Below, in pieces: positions 42,412-51,878 of a stretch of 64,000 nucleotides of DNA. The notes beneath the pieces were generated by a model, which was given only the letters and a program-made list of their open reading frames with translations, had not been told where the DNA came from and searched no databases. The stretch covers positions 266,001-330,000 of the forward strand of contig NZ_SGWE01000005.1 in the NCBI RefSeq assembly GCF_013337115.1, given 5' to 3'. Position numbers and translations under genes: made by a program. Position 1 is the first letter of the stretch. Every line of letters begins with the position of its first letter. This DNA comes from Deinococcus sp. JMULE3. GTDB lineage: Bacteria; Deinococcota; Deinococci; Deinococcales; Deinococcaceae.

Positions 42412-43653
42412 ATGAATACTAGATACCTCCTTCCGCCTCTGCTCCTCCTCGGTTCCGCGCAAGGCGCCACACCCACCGTGAACGCCGCCCTCCTCAACGA
42501 ACAGGCCGAACGTCTCTACCGCGAGATCGACACGGCCGTCTCCGCCGCAGGTGGAAACCTCGACGGGCAGCACATCCACCTTGCCGTCGCCTTCAGCACC
42601 GGCCACTTCGCCCGTGACCCCCGCATGGCCGAGGCCGCGCGCGTCATCGCGTCCGACCTCGCCCAGCAGCACCTCGTGGACGGCGACCAGCTCAGCTCCT
42701 ACGCCTGGGAACAGCGCCTCTGGCCGCACGCGGGCGAGTCCCTCAATCCACTCAAGATCACCCGCGACCGCGCGGCCCTGCGCGCCAACTTCCAGAACCT
42801 CTGGCCCCGCACCGCCCAGGCTGGCAGCGAAGGCGGCCACGACACCGAGGCGGTCATCACCGAACTGGCCCAGCGCTTCGAGGGGCAGAAGGACACGGTC
42901 CTCGTGCTGCTCACCAACACCGCCGCCAGTTCCGCCGGTCGCGCCGGGGAACGCACGATCGGGGAAAACGACCCGGACTACGTGTCGGCCCTGACCCGCT
43001 GGACCCGCGTGCGCACCAACACCACCGGCGCCACCCTCTCCCTGCCGTTCGGGGAAGGCAACCGCACCCTGGACGCCGTGATCCTCACGCCGCGCGAGTT
43101 CAGCGGCGCGGCGCTCAGCCGCCCCCGCACTGAACTCCTCACCCAGCAGACCGACGCGCCCACGCCTCAACCGGCGCGGCGCATTCCCTGGCTGCCGATC
43201 CTCCTCGGCGTCGCCGCGGCCGCCGCCCTCGCCGGCCTGATCCTGGCCCGGCGCGGAAAAGGCGCGACGACCCGCCCGTCGCGGCGCGACCCCCTCACCC
43301 TGCACGTCGCGGGCCGCGCCTTCCCCCTCAAGGACAGCAAGGACGGCGACGTCATCTGCACTGTCGTCGGCCCCGGCTACCCCATCCCGCCCAGCAGCGC
43401 CCAGTACGTCACGCTCGGCGCGGGCCTTCCCGCCATCAAGTTCCTCACCGTCTCCCGTTCCGGCACCGGACTCAAGGTCACGCCGGACCTCGACGTCACC
43501 GTCGAAGGCGACGCGCCCGCCCCCATCCCCGCCGACCGGGACGCCGAGTACACCCTGAACCTCAAGGGCCGCGCCCCCAGCAAACCCAACCTGCCGCCCC
43601 GTCCCTACCAGACCACCCTGACCCTGGCCCTGCGCCCAGAGGAGCAACCATGA
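42412..43653 (+). CDS. Exported, membrane-anchored protein with a VWA-like ectodomain (first gene of the tubulin-like operon)
   Basis: The 413-residue protein has a signal peptide (residues 1-19), then an ~220-residue domain outside the cytoplasm, one membrane segment at about 245-265 (IPWLPILLGVAAAAALAGLIL), a basic stop-transfer patch, and a ~140-residue cytoplasmic beta domain. The outer domain has a strand pattern like a VWA fold (HIHLAVAFSTG, DTVLVLLTNTAAS) but no DxSxS metal site, so any VWA role is degenerate. From memory, bacterial FtsZ-like (FtsZl-1) genes often stand next to a membrane VWA gene, which supports the pairing. Its stop overlaps the next start (ATGA). Confidence 0.7.
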   Translation: MNTRYLLPPLLLLGSAQGATPTVNAALLNEQAERLYREIDTAVSAAGGNLDGQHIHLAVAFSTGHFARDPRMAEAARVIASDLAQQHLVDGDQLSSYAWEQRLWPHAGESLNPLKITRDRAALRANFQNLWPRTAQAGSEGGHDTEAVITELAQRFEGQKDTVLVLLTNTAASSAGRAGERTIGENDPDYVSALTRWTRVRTNTTGATLSLPFGEGNRTLDAVILTPREFSGAALSRPRTELLTQQTDAPTPQPARRIPWLPILLGVAAAAALAGLILARRGKGATTRPSRRDPLTLHVAGRAFPLKDSKDGDVICTVVGPGYPIPPSSAQYVTLGAGLPAIKFLTVSRSGTGLKVTPDLDVTVEGDAPAPIPADRDAEYTLNLKGRAPSKPNLPPRPYQTTLTLALRPEEQP

Positions 43654-46600
43654 GCAACACCGAAGTCACCAAGACCCTCGTCATCGGCCTGGGCAGCACC
43701 GGCACCCGCGTCGCCAACAACCTCATCCGCCGCCTCACCTGGAAGTACGGCTCCGCCGACCGCGCCCCCTGGGTGCAGTTCATGGCGATCGAGACGAATA
43801 CCAACGAACCCGCGCCGATCCTGAGCCCCAGGGGCGACTTCTTCCCGATCGCACTCGACGGCAAGACGTACGGCCAGATCCTCTCCGACCCCGGCGCGCA
43901 CCGGAAGATCCACCTGGAGAAATGGGCGGACATGACCACCCTCCGGCGCCTGAAGGACACCGAGGGGGGCGCCGGCAACATCCGCATGGTCGGACGCCTG
44001 ACCTTCATGATGGATCCCAACTACACGACGATCCGCCGGGCGCTGCTATCCCGGATCACCAACCTGCGTGACCTGCAGTCGAGTGGAGCGCAGGAACAGC
44101 GAGGCGCGCTGCCTGACGGCTCGAACCCCACCATCACGTTCGCGGCGGGCGGCGAGATCCGCGTCTTCATCGTGGGGACCCTCTGCGGCGGAACGGGCAG
44201 CGGCCTCCTGCCGGACTTCGGATACTTCGTCAAATCCCTGCCGCTGCGCGAAACCGAGAAGATCATCGGCATCTTCTCCCTGCCGCACCCGAACCTCACT
44301 TCCGCGATCGCCTCGAACGCCGAGCGTCTGAAGAAGAACGCCTACACCGCCCTCGTGGAACTCAACCACTACCACCAGGGCACGCCGGACACCCTGCCGC
44401 CCATCACGTACGCGGACGGCACGGTGGCGAACATGACCACCCAGCCGTACGACCTGCCATACCTCGTGGCACCCAGCTCGCCCACGAAGACAGGGGAGAC
44501 GGAACTCAACGAACTCATCGCCGACCGGATCTACATGAATGTCGTGTCCCCGGAAGCCGATCCGTTCAGTCTCGCCGTGGACGCGCCCATGCCCGACCGG
44601 GATCACCAGGCGCACGTCTTCAGCACCTTCGGCCTGTCCGTCGCGGAGTTCCCCGCCGATCAGATCACCGAGGCCGCCGCGAAGAAACTCCTGCACGGCG
44701 CACTGAGCGAATGGCAGCGGGGCAACCCGGAGACGGCCAGTGACCTCACCGCCGAGATCGGCCTCGACTGGGTCAGCCTGATGCCGTTCGCCCTGGACAA
44801 ACCGGTCGACGAGTGGCTGCGCGACGCGACCCGCGCCGTGAACAGCGAACTCGACACCGAGAAACTGGATTTCACGCGCCTGGACCGGGCACTGTCCGAA
44901 CTGCGCCGCGCTGTCGCGCCTGACGGTGGCCTGTCCGGTCAGATGCGCGCCCGGCGTGACCTGATCACGGAAGCCATCTACCAGCGCTTCACCGATCACG
45001 CCCACGAGTCCCTCCTGGACCGCATCCGTGGGCCGCAAATCCTCGCCACCGAGGTGGGCGGCCTGATCGAGTACCTGCGCGGCCTGCAGGAGGCCGCCAA
45101 GGCCAACACGGCCGTCTCGCAGAGCGAGGCGGGCGAGGCGTGGCAGAAGGTTGACGCGGCCGTCACCCGACTGAAGGACGAGGTGAAGAAGGTCAGTTTC
45201 TTCAACAAGAACAAGGGCAACATCCAGGGCGCGCAGCGCGACCTGCGCGACGCGGCCCGTAAGTTCGCCAAGATTCAGATGGAGTCCGCCGTGTACGCCT
45301 CCATGCAGACGTACAGCAAGCACGGCACCGTCGACTTTGGTGTGTGCGAGCACCTGGAGCGGCTGCTGCTCCAGGTCCAGTCGAACCTCACCAGCCTCAA
45401 TCACCGCGTGACCGCGCTGCGTAACCGCCTCTCGAGCGACGTCGAGCGCCTGTCCGACACGGTGCCTCCGGTCAACGGTCTCGTGCTGTTCGAGCCGCGT
45501 ACCACCGTGAACAGCGAGTACCGCCGCGCCCTGGAAGCCGGGAAGCAGAGCAGCATCGAGCACCTCGACAACATTGAGGCCCGTCACTACGAGCGCCTCA
45601 TCCGCAGCTGGACGGACCTGCCCGGCGTGATCGTGCCGTCCTCACGGCACCTCGACAAGTCGTGGATCAATGCGTCGTTCGATCCAAAGGGCGAGTTCCT
45701 CATCCCGCAGGGCATGCTGACCCGTTTGCTGCAGGACGCTGCGCAGCCCTTCAGCCTGGTCCTCGCGCAGGAGAACGTCGTCGAGCGCCTCATGCGCGAA
45801 CGTGAACTCACGCCGGCGGTCGACGGCCGCGTCCGCAACGCCGCCGAACGGGCCCGGCCTTTCCTGGACCTGAACAAGGCGCGGGCCGTGGAAGGCAACC
45901 GCAGCCCGATCCTGGAGCGGCAGACGGTCTTCACGCCCGCCCGCACCGCGCCCAGTGACGCTGATACCTTCAAGAACCTGATCGGCTCGACATTCTCCAG
46001 TGCCAACGCGATCTTCCGCGAGGGCAGTGATCCTACCCGAGCCCTGTTCATGGAGGAGTACTACCGCTTCCCCCTGCGCGGCCTGGACCAGGTGCTCGGT
46101 GACGGAGGCCTGCACGCCGCCGAGTGTCACGACTTCCCCACGTTCCACACCCGCCGCGACGTCCAGTGGTACGGCCTGTCGCGCCGCGAAGCGCAACTCC
46201 TCGAAGACGCGACCGAGGCGCTGGTCGTCGGCCTGATCCTCGGTGAACTCACTGTCCGGGACGGACTGGTGCTGTCCTGGACGTCCACTGGTTTCGGGGA
46301 CCGCGATTTCCGGCGACTGCCGATCAACCTGCCGGAAGCCGCGCGCGCGCTCGCGCAGGGCGAACACGACCTCGATGGATTCAGTCTCGTGGGCGCGCTG
46401 CCCACCCTGCAGGCCCGCATCGAGCAGCACTGGAAACGCCACGACCTGAACGTGCAGGAGGGCGCGCTGGCATTCGTGCAGCAGCTCAACGAACGCCTGG
46501 CCGAGTTCTACCGTCATGGCCGTCAGGTGCAGGTGCACGGCTGGGGCGATCAGAGCTGGGCGGGCGAGCAGCTCGCGAAATTCACGGCCCGCCACACGCC

Positions 46601-46838
46601 GCTGCACGACGCCAGCATGACGCTGTTCCCACCAGCTCCGGCGACCATCAACGCGCTCACGCTGCGCAAGGATCAGCCTGGCCGCTGGGGCGGACTTGCA
46701 CCGAAAGACGGTCTATTCTGCCCGCGCTGTGGCGGTGAGATCGGTGCGAACGTACAGGACGCCGCGCTGAACGGCTGGCGCTGCTTCAACGACTCCACGC
46801 ACTACTACGGACCCGGCGCCGCGGTCCTGGTCGGGTGA
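43650..46838 (+). CDS. Large tubulin/FtsZ-like protein (Tubulin_2 type)
   Basis: This is a 1062-residue cytoplasmic protein. The N-terminal 400 residues show the tubulin/FtsZ GTPase layout: TLVIGLGSTGTRVANNLI (residues 9-26) and the signature FIVGTLCGGTGSGLLPDF (GGTGSG at 180-185). The NPP-like region reads HPNLTSAIASNAERLKKN. The middle (about 430-600) is helical and charged, and residues 640-1020 form a large unknown domain. The last 40 residues hold a small Cys cluster (CPRCGGEIG ... WRCF), perhaps a zinc knuckle. It should bind GTP and may polymerise at the membrane with its neighbours. The gene is flanked by ATGA coupling upstream and a four-base gap downstream, so it is clearly co-expressed with the MotA-like gene. 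Confidence 0.85.
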   Translation: MSNTEVTKTLVIGLGSTGTRVANNLIRRLTWKYGSADRAPWVQFMAIETNTNEPAPILSPRGDFFPIALDGKTYGQILSDPGAHRKIHLEKWADMTTLRRLKDTEGGAGNIRMVGRLTFMMDPNYTTIRRALLSRITNLRDLQSSGAQEQRGALPDGSNPTITFAAGGEIRVFIVGTLCGGTGSGLLPDFGYFVKSLPLRETEKIIGIFSLPHPNLTSAIASNAERLKKNAYTALVELNHYHQGTPDTLPPITYADGTVANMTTQPYDLPYLVAPSSPTKTGETELNELIADRIYMNVVSPEADPFSLAVDAPMPDRDHQAHVFSTFGLSVAEFPADQITEAAAKKLLHGALSEWQRGNPETASDLTAEIGLDWVSLMPFALDKPVDEWLRDATRAVNSELDTEKLDFTRLDRALSELRRAVAPDGGLSGQMRARRDLITEAIYQRFTDHAHESLLDRIRGPQILATEVGGLIEYLRGLQEAAKANTAVSQSEAGEAWQKVDAAVTRLKDEVKKVSFFNKNKGNIQGAQRDLRDAARKFAKIQMESAVYASMQTYSKHGTVDFGVCEHLERLLLQVQSNLTSLNHRVTALRNRLSSDVERLSDTVPPVNGLVLFEPRTTVNSEYRRALEAGKQSSIEHLDNIEARHYERLIRSWTDLPGVIVPSSRHLDKSWINASFDPKGEFLIPQGMLTRLLQDAAQPFSLVLAQENVVERLMRERELTPAVDGRVRNAAERARPFLDLNKARAVEGNRSPILERQTVFTPARTAPSDADTFKNLIGSTFSSANAIFREGSDPTRALFMEEYYRFPLRGLDQVLGDGGLHAAECHDFPTFHTRRDVQWYGLSRREAQLLEDATEALVVGLILGELTVRDGLVLSWTSTGFGDRDFRRLPINLPEAARALAQGEHDLDGFSLVGALPTLQARIEQHWKRHDLNVQEGALAFVQQLNERLAEFYRHGRQVQVHGWGDQSWAGEQLAKFTARHTPLHDASMTLFPPAPATINALTLRKDQPGRWGGLAPKDGLFCPRCGGEIGANVQDAALNGWRCFNDSTHYYGPGAAVLVG

Positions 46839-46842
46839 GCGC

Positions 46843-48633
46843 ATGGGGAACCCCTTGAGTGTCCTGCTGCCGCACACCGGTCTGCTCTGGGCGCTGCTGA
46901 TCGGCATCCTGGCCCTGTTCGGGCTGGGCCTGTGGCAGTGGGCACGACTGCACGCCCGGCTGGGCCGGGAGGAGGCCGCCGCGCGGCGCGTGTCGGTCCT
47001 CCTGCGCCCCGCGACGGACGAGTCGACCCTCAGTGTGATGCTCGGGCGGGATCACGCGACGCTGGCCGGTACGCTGATGGTGCAGATGGTCCGTCACAGT
47101 GGCCTGGCGTTCGCCCGCCCCGGCGACGTTCTCGAACCGCTCGTGGATCAGGTCCGGCAGGACAGCGTCTCCAACCGGGCGCTGCCGAACCTGCTGCTGC
47201 TGTTCGGTCTGATCAGTACGGTCGTCGGTCTGATCGGCACCCTGGGACAGCTGGGGCCGAGCATTCAGAACGCGATGAGCGCCGCTGATCCCGGTCAGGT
47301 CGCGCAGAATCTCGGCGTGACGTTGCGGGAGATGAGCTCGGCCTTCGCGGGGACGTTCTGGGGCGTGGCCACTGCGTTCCTGCTGCAGGTGGCGCAGATC
47401 TTCACGGCGCGCCGGGCGCAGCGGCTCATCCGGGCGCTGGACGGCATCAGCCTGAAGTACGCGCCGCAGCTGTACCCGGCGGGCAGTGAGAAGCAGCTCG
47501 AGTCCCTGCAGGCCCTGATGGAGCGCAGCGGGACCTTCCTGAAGGAAACGCAGGAGGCCATTCAGCAGACCAGCCAGCAGTTCTCGCAGGTGCTGACCGA
47601 GGCTGGCACGACCATCACCGAGAGTCTCAAGACGCTGCAGCGCACCTCGCAGGACATCTCCGTGGCGCTCAAGCAGGCCAGTGGGGACGTCAAACTCAGC
47701 TCCGAACGCCTGACCACGGCCGTGGACGCTCTCCAGCAGCACAAGAACGATTACCGCAACATCTACACGCAGTTCAATGAGATGTTCGAGCGGTCCATGA
47801 CGGCGCTCGGGCGGCACAGTGACCAGCAGCTCGGTGAGATCCGCGCCGTGCACACCGAGTTCGGGCGGACTGGCGCGGACATCGTCGCGGAGATCTTCAA
47901 GGTCAGTGAGAAGCTCACGCAGGTGACGGGCGACCTGGCTGTCAGTCAGAACGTGATGACCAGCGCGGCCGGTGAGGTCTACAGCAGCCTGCGGGGCGGG
48001 TTCGACACGCTCCAGTCGCGTCTGGACGAGACCCTGAAGGCCTACACGACCGAGGTGAATGTCGTCGGGACCGCCATGGACGCGCTGCGCCCGGACCTCA
48101 AGGGCAGCGCGGAGGCCGTCATGGCCCTGGAGCGGACCCTGCGCGGCAAGGACGACGCCGAGCGCACCCGCGCCCGCGATCAGGAGGCCCGCGAGGCGGC
48201 GTTGCGTGAGCAGATCAGTGCCCTCACGCAGATCCTGGCGCAGGTGCAGCGCCCCATCGAGCAGGGCGTGACGGCATTGACGGCGCTGCCCGCCTGGGAA
48301 GCGGACCTGCGCGCGACGCTCGACGCCCACCGCGCCAATCTCGAGGCGCTGCGCGCAGCGGTCCAGGAGGACCTGCGCTCGCTGGGTGAGGCCCTCGGCC
48401 CGGTGCAGGACGCGCAGGTGGCCGCCCGTGAACAGCGGGCCGAACACGCCGAGGCGCTCCGGCAGGTACGGGACGTGCTGACGCAACAACTCGACGCGAC
48501 CGCCCGCGTGGGCCGGCACATCGAGCAGGCCCTCCCGGACGACGCGGCTGCCGTGCAGCGTGACCTGCGCGACGCCGTGCAGCGACTCAATCTTGCCCTC
48601 CCGCTGGCCCGTGAGGCTGGTCCCGCCGCATGA
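46843..48633 (+). CDS. MotA/TolQ/ExbB-family channel protein with long coiled tail (ZorA-like)
   Basis: The 596-residue protein has membrane segments at about 10-31, 118-140 and 165-187. The last two are a MotA/ExbB core (LLLLFGLISTVVGLIGTLGQLGP and AFAGTFWGVATAFLLQVAQIF). Residues 215-590 are a continuous helical, heptad-rich tail projecting into the cytoplasm, as in ZorA of the Zorya defence system, and unlike MotA. It should form the pentameric stator ring around the ZorB-like dimer and pass protons or sodium. It overlaps the next gene by ATGA. The ZorA assignment is by architecture, not by close sequence match. Confidence 0.8.
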   Translation: MGNPLSVLLPHTGLLWALLIGILALFGLGLWQWARLHARLGREEAAARRVSVLLRPATDESTLSVMLGRDHATLAGTLMVQMVRHSGLAFARPGDVLEPLVDQVRQDSVSNRALPNLLLLFGLISTVVGLIGTLGQLGPSIQNAMSAADPGQVAQNLGVTLREMSSAFAGTFWGVATAFLLQVAQIFTARRAQRLIRALDGISLKYAPQLYPAGSEKQLESLQALMERSGTFLKETQEAIQQTSQQFSQVLTEAGTTITESLKTLQRTSQDISVALKQASGDVKLSSERLTTAVDALQQHKNDYRNIYTQFNEMFERSMTALGRHSDQQLGEIRAVHTEFGRTGADIVAEIFKVSEKLTQVTGDLAVSQNVMTSAAGEVYSSLRGGFDTLQSRLDETLKAYTTEVNVVGTAMDALRPDLKGSAEAVMALERTLRGKDDAERTRARDQEAREAALREQISALTQILAQVQRPIEQGVTALTALPAWEADLRATLDAHRANLEALRAAVQEDLRSLGEALGPVQDAQVAAREQRAEHAEALRQVRDVLTQQLDATARVGRHIEQALPDDAAAVQRDLRDAVQRLNLALPLAREAGPAA

Positions 48634-49250
48634 GCCGCCGCACCCTGCCGGCCGACGACCTCAATCCGTACGTGGCGCTGACCGACACCACCCTGAACGT
48701 CATTCTGGTGATGGTCTTCGTGGTCGCGGCCCTGACGGCGCTGACCCGCGTGAACTGGGAGAACCTGCGCTACCAGGACGCCCAGACCGCCTTCCAGGAG
48801 GCGCTCAACGCCCGGATTCCCGCCGCGCGGCGACCGGTTCTCAACCGCGGGAAGAACGACCCTGTGGGGACGCAACGCTGGGTGTTCACCAACACCGCGC
48901 TGTTCAAGCCCGGCAGCGTGAACCTCAGCCCAGGTGGCCGCGCCACCCTGGGGCAGTTCGCGAAGGCGCTGCGGGAGAACCGGGGCACCTGGCGGCGCAT
49001 CCGCATCGAGGGGCACACGCTGCCGACCCTGAACCGCACGAGTGACCGCTGGGAGGACGCCACGAACCGCGCCGCCGCCGCCGCCCGCTTCCTCGTCACG
49101 CAGGGCGGCATCGAACCGTACTTCATCGCCACAGCGGGACGCGGCGGGCAGAACCCGCTGCCGGACCTGAAACTCACCGCGCCGGATCACGCCCGGATCG
49201 AGATCGTCCTCGAGTACACCAACAGTGCCCCCGCCGGAGCCCGCCCATGA
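48630..49250 (+). CDS. MotB/ZorB-like OmpA-domain protein
   Basis: The 206-residue protein has one N-terminal membrane helix (about 15-38, DTTLNVILVMVFVVAALTAL) preceded by NPYVALTD; Asp19 is a candidate for the ion-carrying aspartate of MotB/ZorB. The periplasmic part is an OmpA-like peptidoglycan-binding domain (FKPGSVNLSPGGRATLGQFAKAL, RIRIEGHT, NRAAAAARFLVTQGGI, DHARIEIVLEY). The peptidoglycan Asp/Arg pair of OmpA is approximated by TAPDHARIE. It is the obligate partner of the upstream channel gene and overlaps the next gene (ATGA). Confidence 0.82.
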   Translation: MSRRTLPADDLNPYVALTDTTLNVILVMVFVVAALTALTRVNWENLRYQDAQTAFQEALNARIPAARRPVLNRGKNDPVGTQRWVFTNTALFKPGSVNLSPGGRATLGQFAKALRENRGTWRRIRIEGHTLPTLNRTSDRWEDATNRAAAAARFLVTQGGIEPYFIATAGRGGQNPLPDLKLTAPDHARIEIVLEYTNSAPAGARP

Positions 49251-50911
49251 CCACCTGCCCCGCCTGCCACGCGCCGGTCCCGCCGGACGCGCCCCACTGC
49301 CTCGCCTGCCACGCGCCGATGCTGGCCCTGCCGACCGGCACCCGCCTGTACCAGCAGTACCGGGTGGACCGGGCGCTGCGCCGCGAGGAGCACCTCCGGT
49401 ACCTCGCCACCGACGAGCGTGACGGGCAGACCGTGCTGATCGACGAATTCCTCCCGGCAGGCAGTCGCCGACTGGGCAACCTCGTTATCCTGCCCGGCAA
49501 CAGCGCCGGGGCGCGCGACGCCTGGACGCAGCGGGCGTCCGCCCTGCAGAGCGATTGCCCGGGGCAGCGCAGGGTTCACCTGACCTTCGAGCAGCACGGC
49601 ACCACGTACGCGGTCCTCAGCCCACCCGAAGGCGTGACCCTGCGCTCGGACGTGCTGCGCCGCGGCCGCTGGATTCCGGGCGACGTGCAGACCCTGCTCG
49701 AGCAACTTCAACCGGCCCTGTCCAGCCTCGGAGCGGCGGCCGGACTGGTCACGCCGGACCGGGTGACCCTCACGCCCGACGGCCCACTGCTGGACCTGAC
49801 CGCCACGCCCGTCGTCCCGGCCTACCAGGCCCCGGAACACCTGCGCGGCGAGCCACTCGACACCTGGGCTGCCGTCGCCTACAGCCTCGGGGCGACCCTG
49901 TCGTTCGCGCTCAGCGGACAGGACCCGCCGGGAGCGGCCCAGCTCGCGATCGGCATGCCCCTCCCGACGCCGCCGGTGGGCACGCCTGACACGCTCATCC
50001 GCACCATGACCGCCTGCCTCGCCGGGGACGCTGCCCGTCGCCCCGCGCGGACCGACCTGCTCGGCGTGCCTGCCGGTCCTGTGGTCACGGCCTCCCGCAG
50101 CGCCGTGAAGGTCATCCGCGCGCACGGCAGCTGGGTCACGCACCTCCTGCTGCGCGGACCGCAGATCATCAGCGCCGGTGCGGACCTCTCCATCCGGCTG
50201 ACCTCGGTCAGCGGTGAAGCGCAGGAACGCCTCGACGGTCTGCGCGGGCCACCGACGGGCCTCAGCATGCGGCCCGAAGGGCTCGTGGCGGCCGACACCG
50301 CCGGCTGGCTCCACCTGTGGCGGGGGCATCAACTCAGCAGCGTCCAGGGCGCCGAGGGGACCACGCACATGACCGCCTACGGCGACGACCAGGTGCTGAC
50401 CGTGACCTCCGGCATGAACCTGACCCTGTGGGACACGGCGCCCCTGCGGCCCCTGGGGTCCCAGCGCGCCGGAGAACAGGTCATCACGGCGGTGCAGGCC
50501 CTCACCAACCGCATGATCGTCGTCGGCACCGCGCGCGGCGAGGTGATGGTCGTGCATCCCGACCAGGGCGCCATGACGCCACTGCTGCCACCCGAACGTC
50601 GCGGCGCGATCGGCGCGCTCGCCACAGATGGCCGCGACGTGTACCTCGCCAGCGGGTCCGTCATCCTGCGGGTCGGTCAGGCGCAGCCCATCCTGACCCT
50701 CGACGCGCCCGTGTCCGCCCTGCAGGTGCTGCCCGACGGGCGAATCGTTGCCGCGGCGGGCCGCCGGGTCCTGATCCGCGACCACTCGGGCGCCCTGACC
50801 GAACTGCACGCCGCGGCGCACGACATTCACTGCCTGGCCGTCAACGCCGACTGGATCATCGCGGGCACGCAGGCCGGAGAGCTGATCATCTGCCCCACGC
50901 CCGTCACCTGA
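49247..50911 (+). CDS. Zinc-ribbon, pseudokinase, beta-propeller fusion protein
   Basis: The 554-residue protein begins with two CxxC knuckles (CPACHAP, CLACHAP, residues 4-25). A protein-kinase-like fold follows (residues 30-275): LIDEFLPAGSR, the APE-like QAPEHLRGEPLDTWAAVAYSLGATLSFALSG and a final RRP block. I see no VAIK lysine, HRD or DFG, so it is a pseudokinase that may still bind nucleotide. Residues 290-554 are WD40-like repeats (WVTHLLLRGPQIISAGADLSIRLTS, LTLWDTAPLRPLGSQ). It has no signal or membrane helix. As the last gene of the operon it may be the cytoplasmic sensor or adaptor that links a trigger to the channel and tubulin-like protein. Confidence 0.72.
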   Translation: MTTCPACHAPVPPDAPHCLACHAPMLALPTGTRLYQQYRVDRALRREEHLRYLATDERDGQTVLIDEFLPAGSRRLGNLVILPGNSAGARDAWTQRASALQSDCPGQRRVHLTFEQHGTTYAVLSPPEGVTLRSDVLRRGRWIPGDVQTLLEQLQPALSSLGAAAGLVTPDRVTLTPDGPLLDLTATPVVPAYQAPEHLRGEPLDTWAAVAYSLGATLSFALSGQDPPGAAQLAIGMPLPTPPVGTPDTLIRTMTACLAGDAARRPARTDLLGVPAGPVVTASRSAVKVIRAHGSWVTHLLLRGPQIISAGADLSIRLTSVSGEAQERLDGLRGPPTGLSMRPEGLVAADTAGWLHLWRGHQLSSVQGAEGTTHMTAYGDDQVLTVTSGMNLTLWDTAPLRPLGSQRAGEQVITAVQALTNRMIVVGTARGEVMVVHPDQGAMTPLLPPERRGAIGALATDGRDVYLASGSVILRVGQAQPILTLDAPVSALQVLPDGRIVAAAGRRVLIRDHSGALTELHAAAHDIHCLAVNADWIIAGTQAGELIICPTPVT

Positions 50912-51095
50912 CCGGCCCGCCGGAACGCGCGAATGGTAAGGCTTCTGTGCTCATCCCATCAGGTCAGGCCGGGCAGCGGGACCTGGAGGAACAGGACGTG
51001 CTCGGTCGTGAGGTAAGTCAAAGGCTGGCGCTGGCCTGGTTGCAGGGTGTTGCCCACGCCACTTCCTGAACCCGCTTCTCTCTCACTCGCATCCG

Positions 51096-51132
51096 CTCGG
51101 ATTGAACGGCTGTGCAAGCCATTCAATCCGAG
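51096..51132. terminator. Bidirectional terminator between the operon and the facing secreted-protein genes
   Basis: CTCGGATTGAACGGCT (51096-51111) pairs with AGCCATTCAATCCGAG (51117-51132) with one mismatch and a 5-base loop. It sits between two converging transcription units. Bases 50912-51095 hold no gene I can support. Confidence 0.75.
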
Positions 51133-51138
51133 TCCGTA

Positions 51139-51876
51139 TCAGAAGTCGCCGGTGCGCCCTGGAGGTAACGGGGCGTACCCTGGAAGTGTTCCGGCCGGTG
51201 CGCCCTGTGCGGGCAGGCCGGGCACGGTCGGGCCTGCGCCACTGCCTGGGGCTGCGGTCTGATTGAGGGGCAGTTCGTAGCGGACGACGATGCACATGTT
51301 GCCGTCTCCGATGCTGACTGTGCGCGTGCCTGTGACCCGGCCGTACCGGATGATGCCCGCCACGTTGCGTTGTTTCACCTGCAGCAGGCTGGAATTCACT
51401 TCCACCAGGGCGTTGCTGGTGCGGACGCTGGTGTCGCCGGCCGTGGCTTCCGCCGCTGATTCGCTGGTCTGCTCTCCTTCGCTGCTGAGCGTCGTGGCGG
51501 CGATGGCGGCACCCTGGAGGTACTTCACGGCGTATTCCTCGGCGGCAAGCTCGGCCTTGGTGGACGCTGCGCCGATGGCGGCTGGACCCCTCAGGCGCCA
51601 GACGCTGGCGGAGATCCGGCTCACGCCGTACACGCGCAGGGAGTCCACGCGGCCACTGCGGTTGCTGTCGAAGAGCATCGCGGTGGGTGCGTTGCACAGT
51701 GCGAGCATGTCGGCCAGGTTCGGGGCCTCTGCGACGCGCCCGTCCTGAATGGTGATGGCGGCCGGGTTCGCCTGAACTTCCTGTTGTACGTACTGCGGTG
51801 CGGGGATAGGTGTGGTGGCGGTCTGAGCGGCGGCCATGGCGCCGCAGCTGAGCAGCAGGGTCACGATTCGTTTCAT
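51139..51876 (-). CDS. Exported LPP20-like protein of unknown function
   Basis: The 245-residue protein has a signal peptide (MKRIVTLLLSCGAMAAAQ). Its middle (AELAAEEYAVKYLQGAAIAATTLSSEGEQTSESAAEATAGDTSVRTSN) resembles the repetitive helix/strand of LPP20-like and FlgT-associated proteins, and it ends with a P/G-rich tail. A GAGG site five bases upstream decides for ATG 51876 over GTG 51882. It is the last of three co-transcribed exported-protein genes. Confidence 0.65.
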   Translation of the reverse strand: MKRIVTLLLSCGAMAAAQTATTPIPAPQYVQQEVQANPAAITIQDGRVAEAPNLADMLALCNAPTAMLFDSNRSGRVDSLRVYGVSRISASVWRLRGPAAIGAASTKAELAAEEYAVKYLQGAAIAATTLSSEGEQTSESAAEATAGDTSVRTSNALVEVNSSLLQVKQRNVAGIIRYGRVTGTRTVSIGDGNMCIVVRYELPLNQTAAPGSGAGPTVPGLPAQGAPAGTLPGYAPLPPGRTGDF

Positions 51877-51878
51877 GT

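Noticed and set aside
46843..49250. Flagellar motA/motB genes
   Set aside because: There are no flagellar genes around, the tail of the MotA-like protein is far too long, and the partner genes are a tubulin-like GTPase and a pseudokinase; a Zorya-like stator is a better fit.
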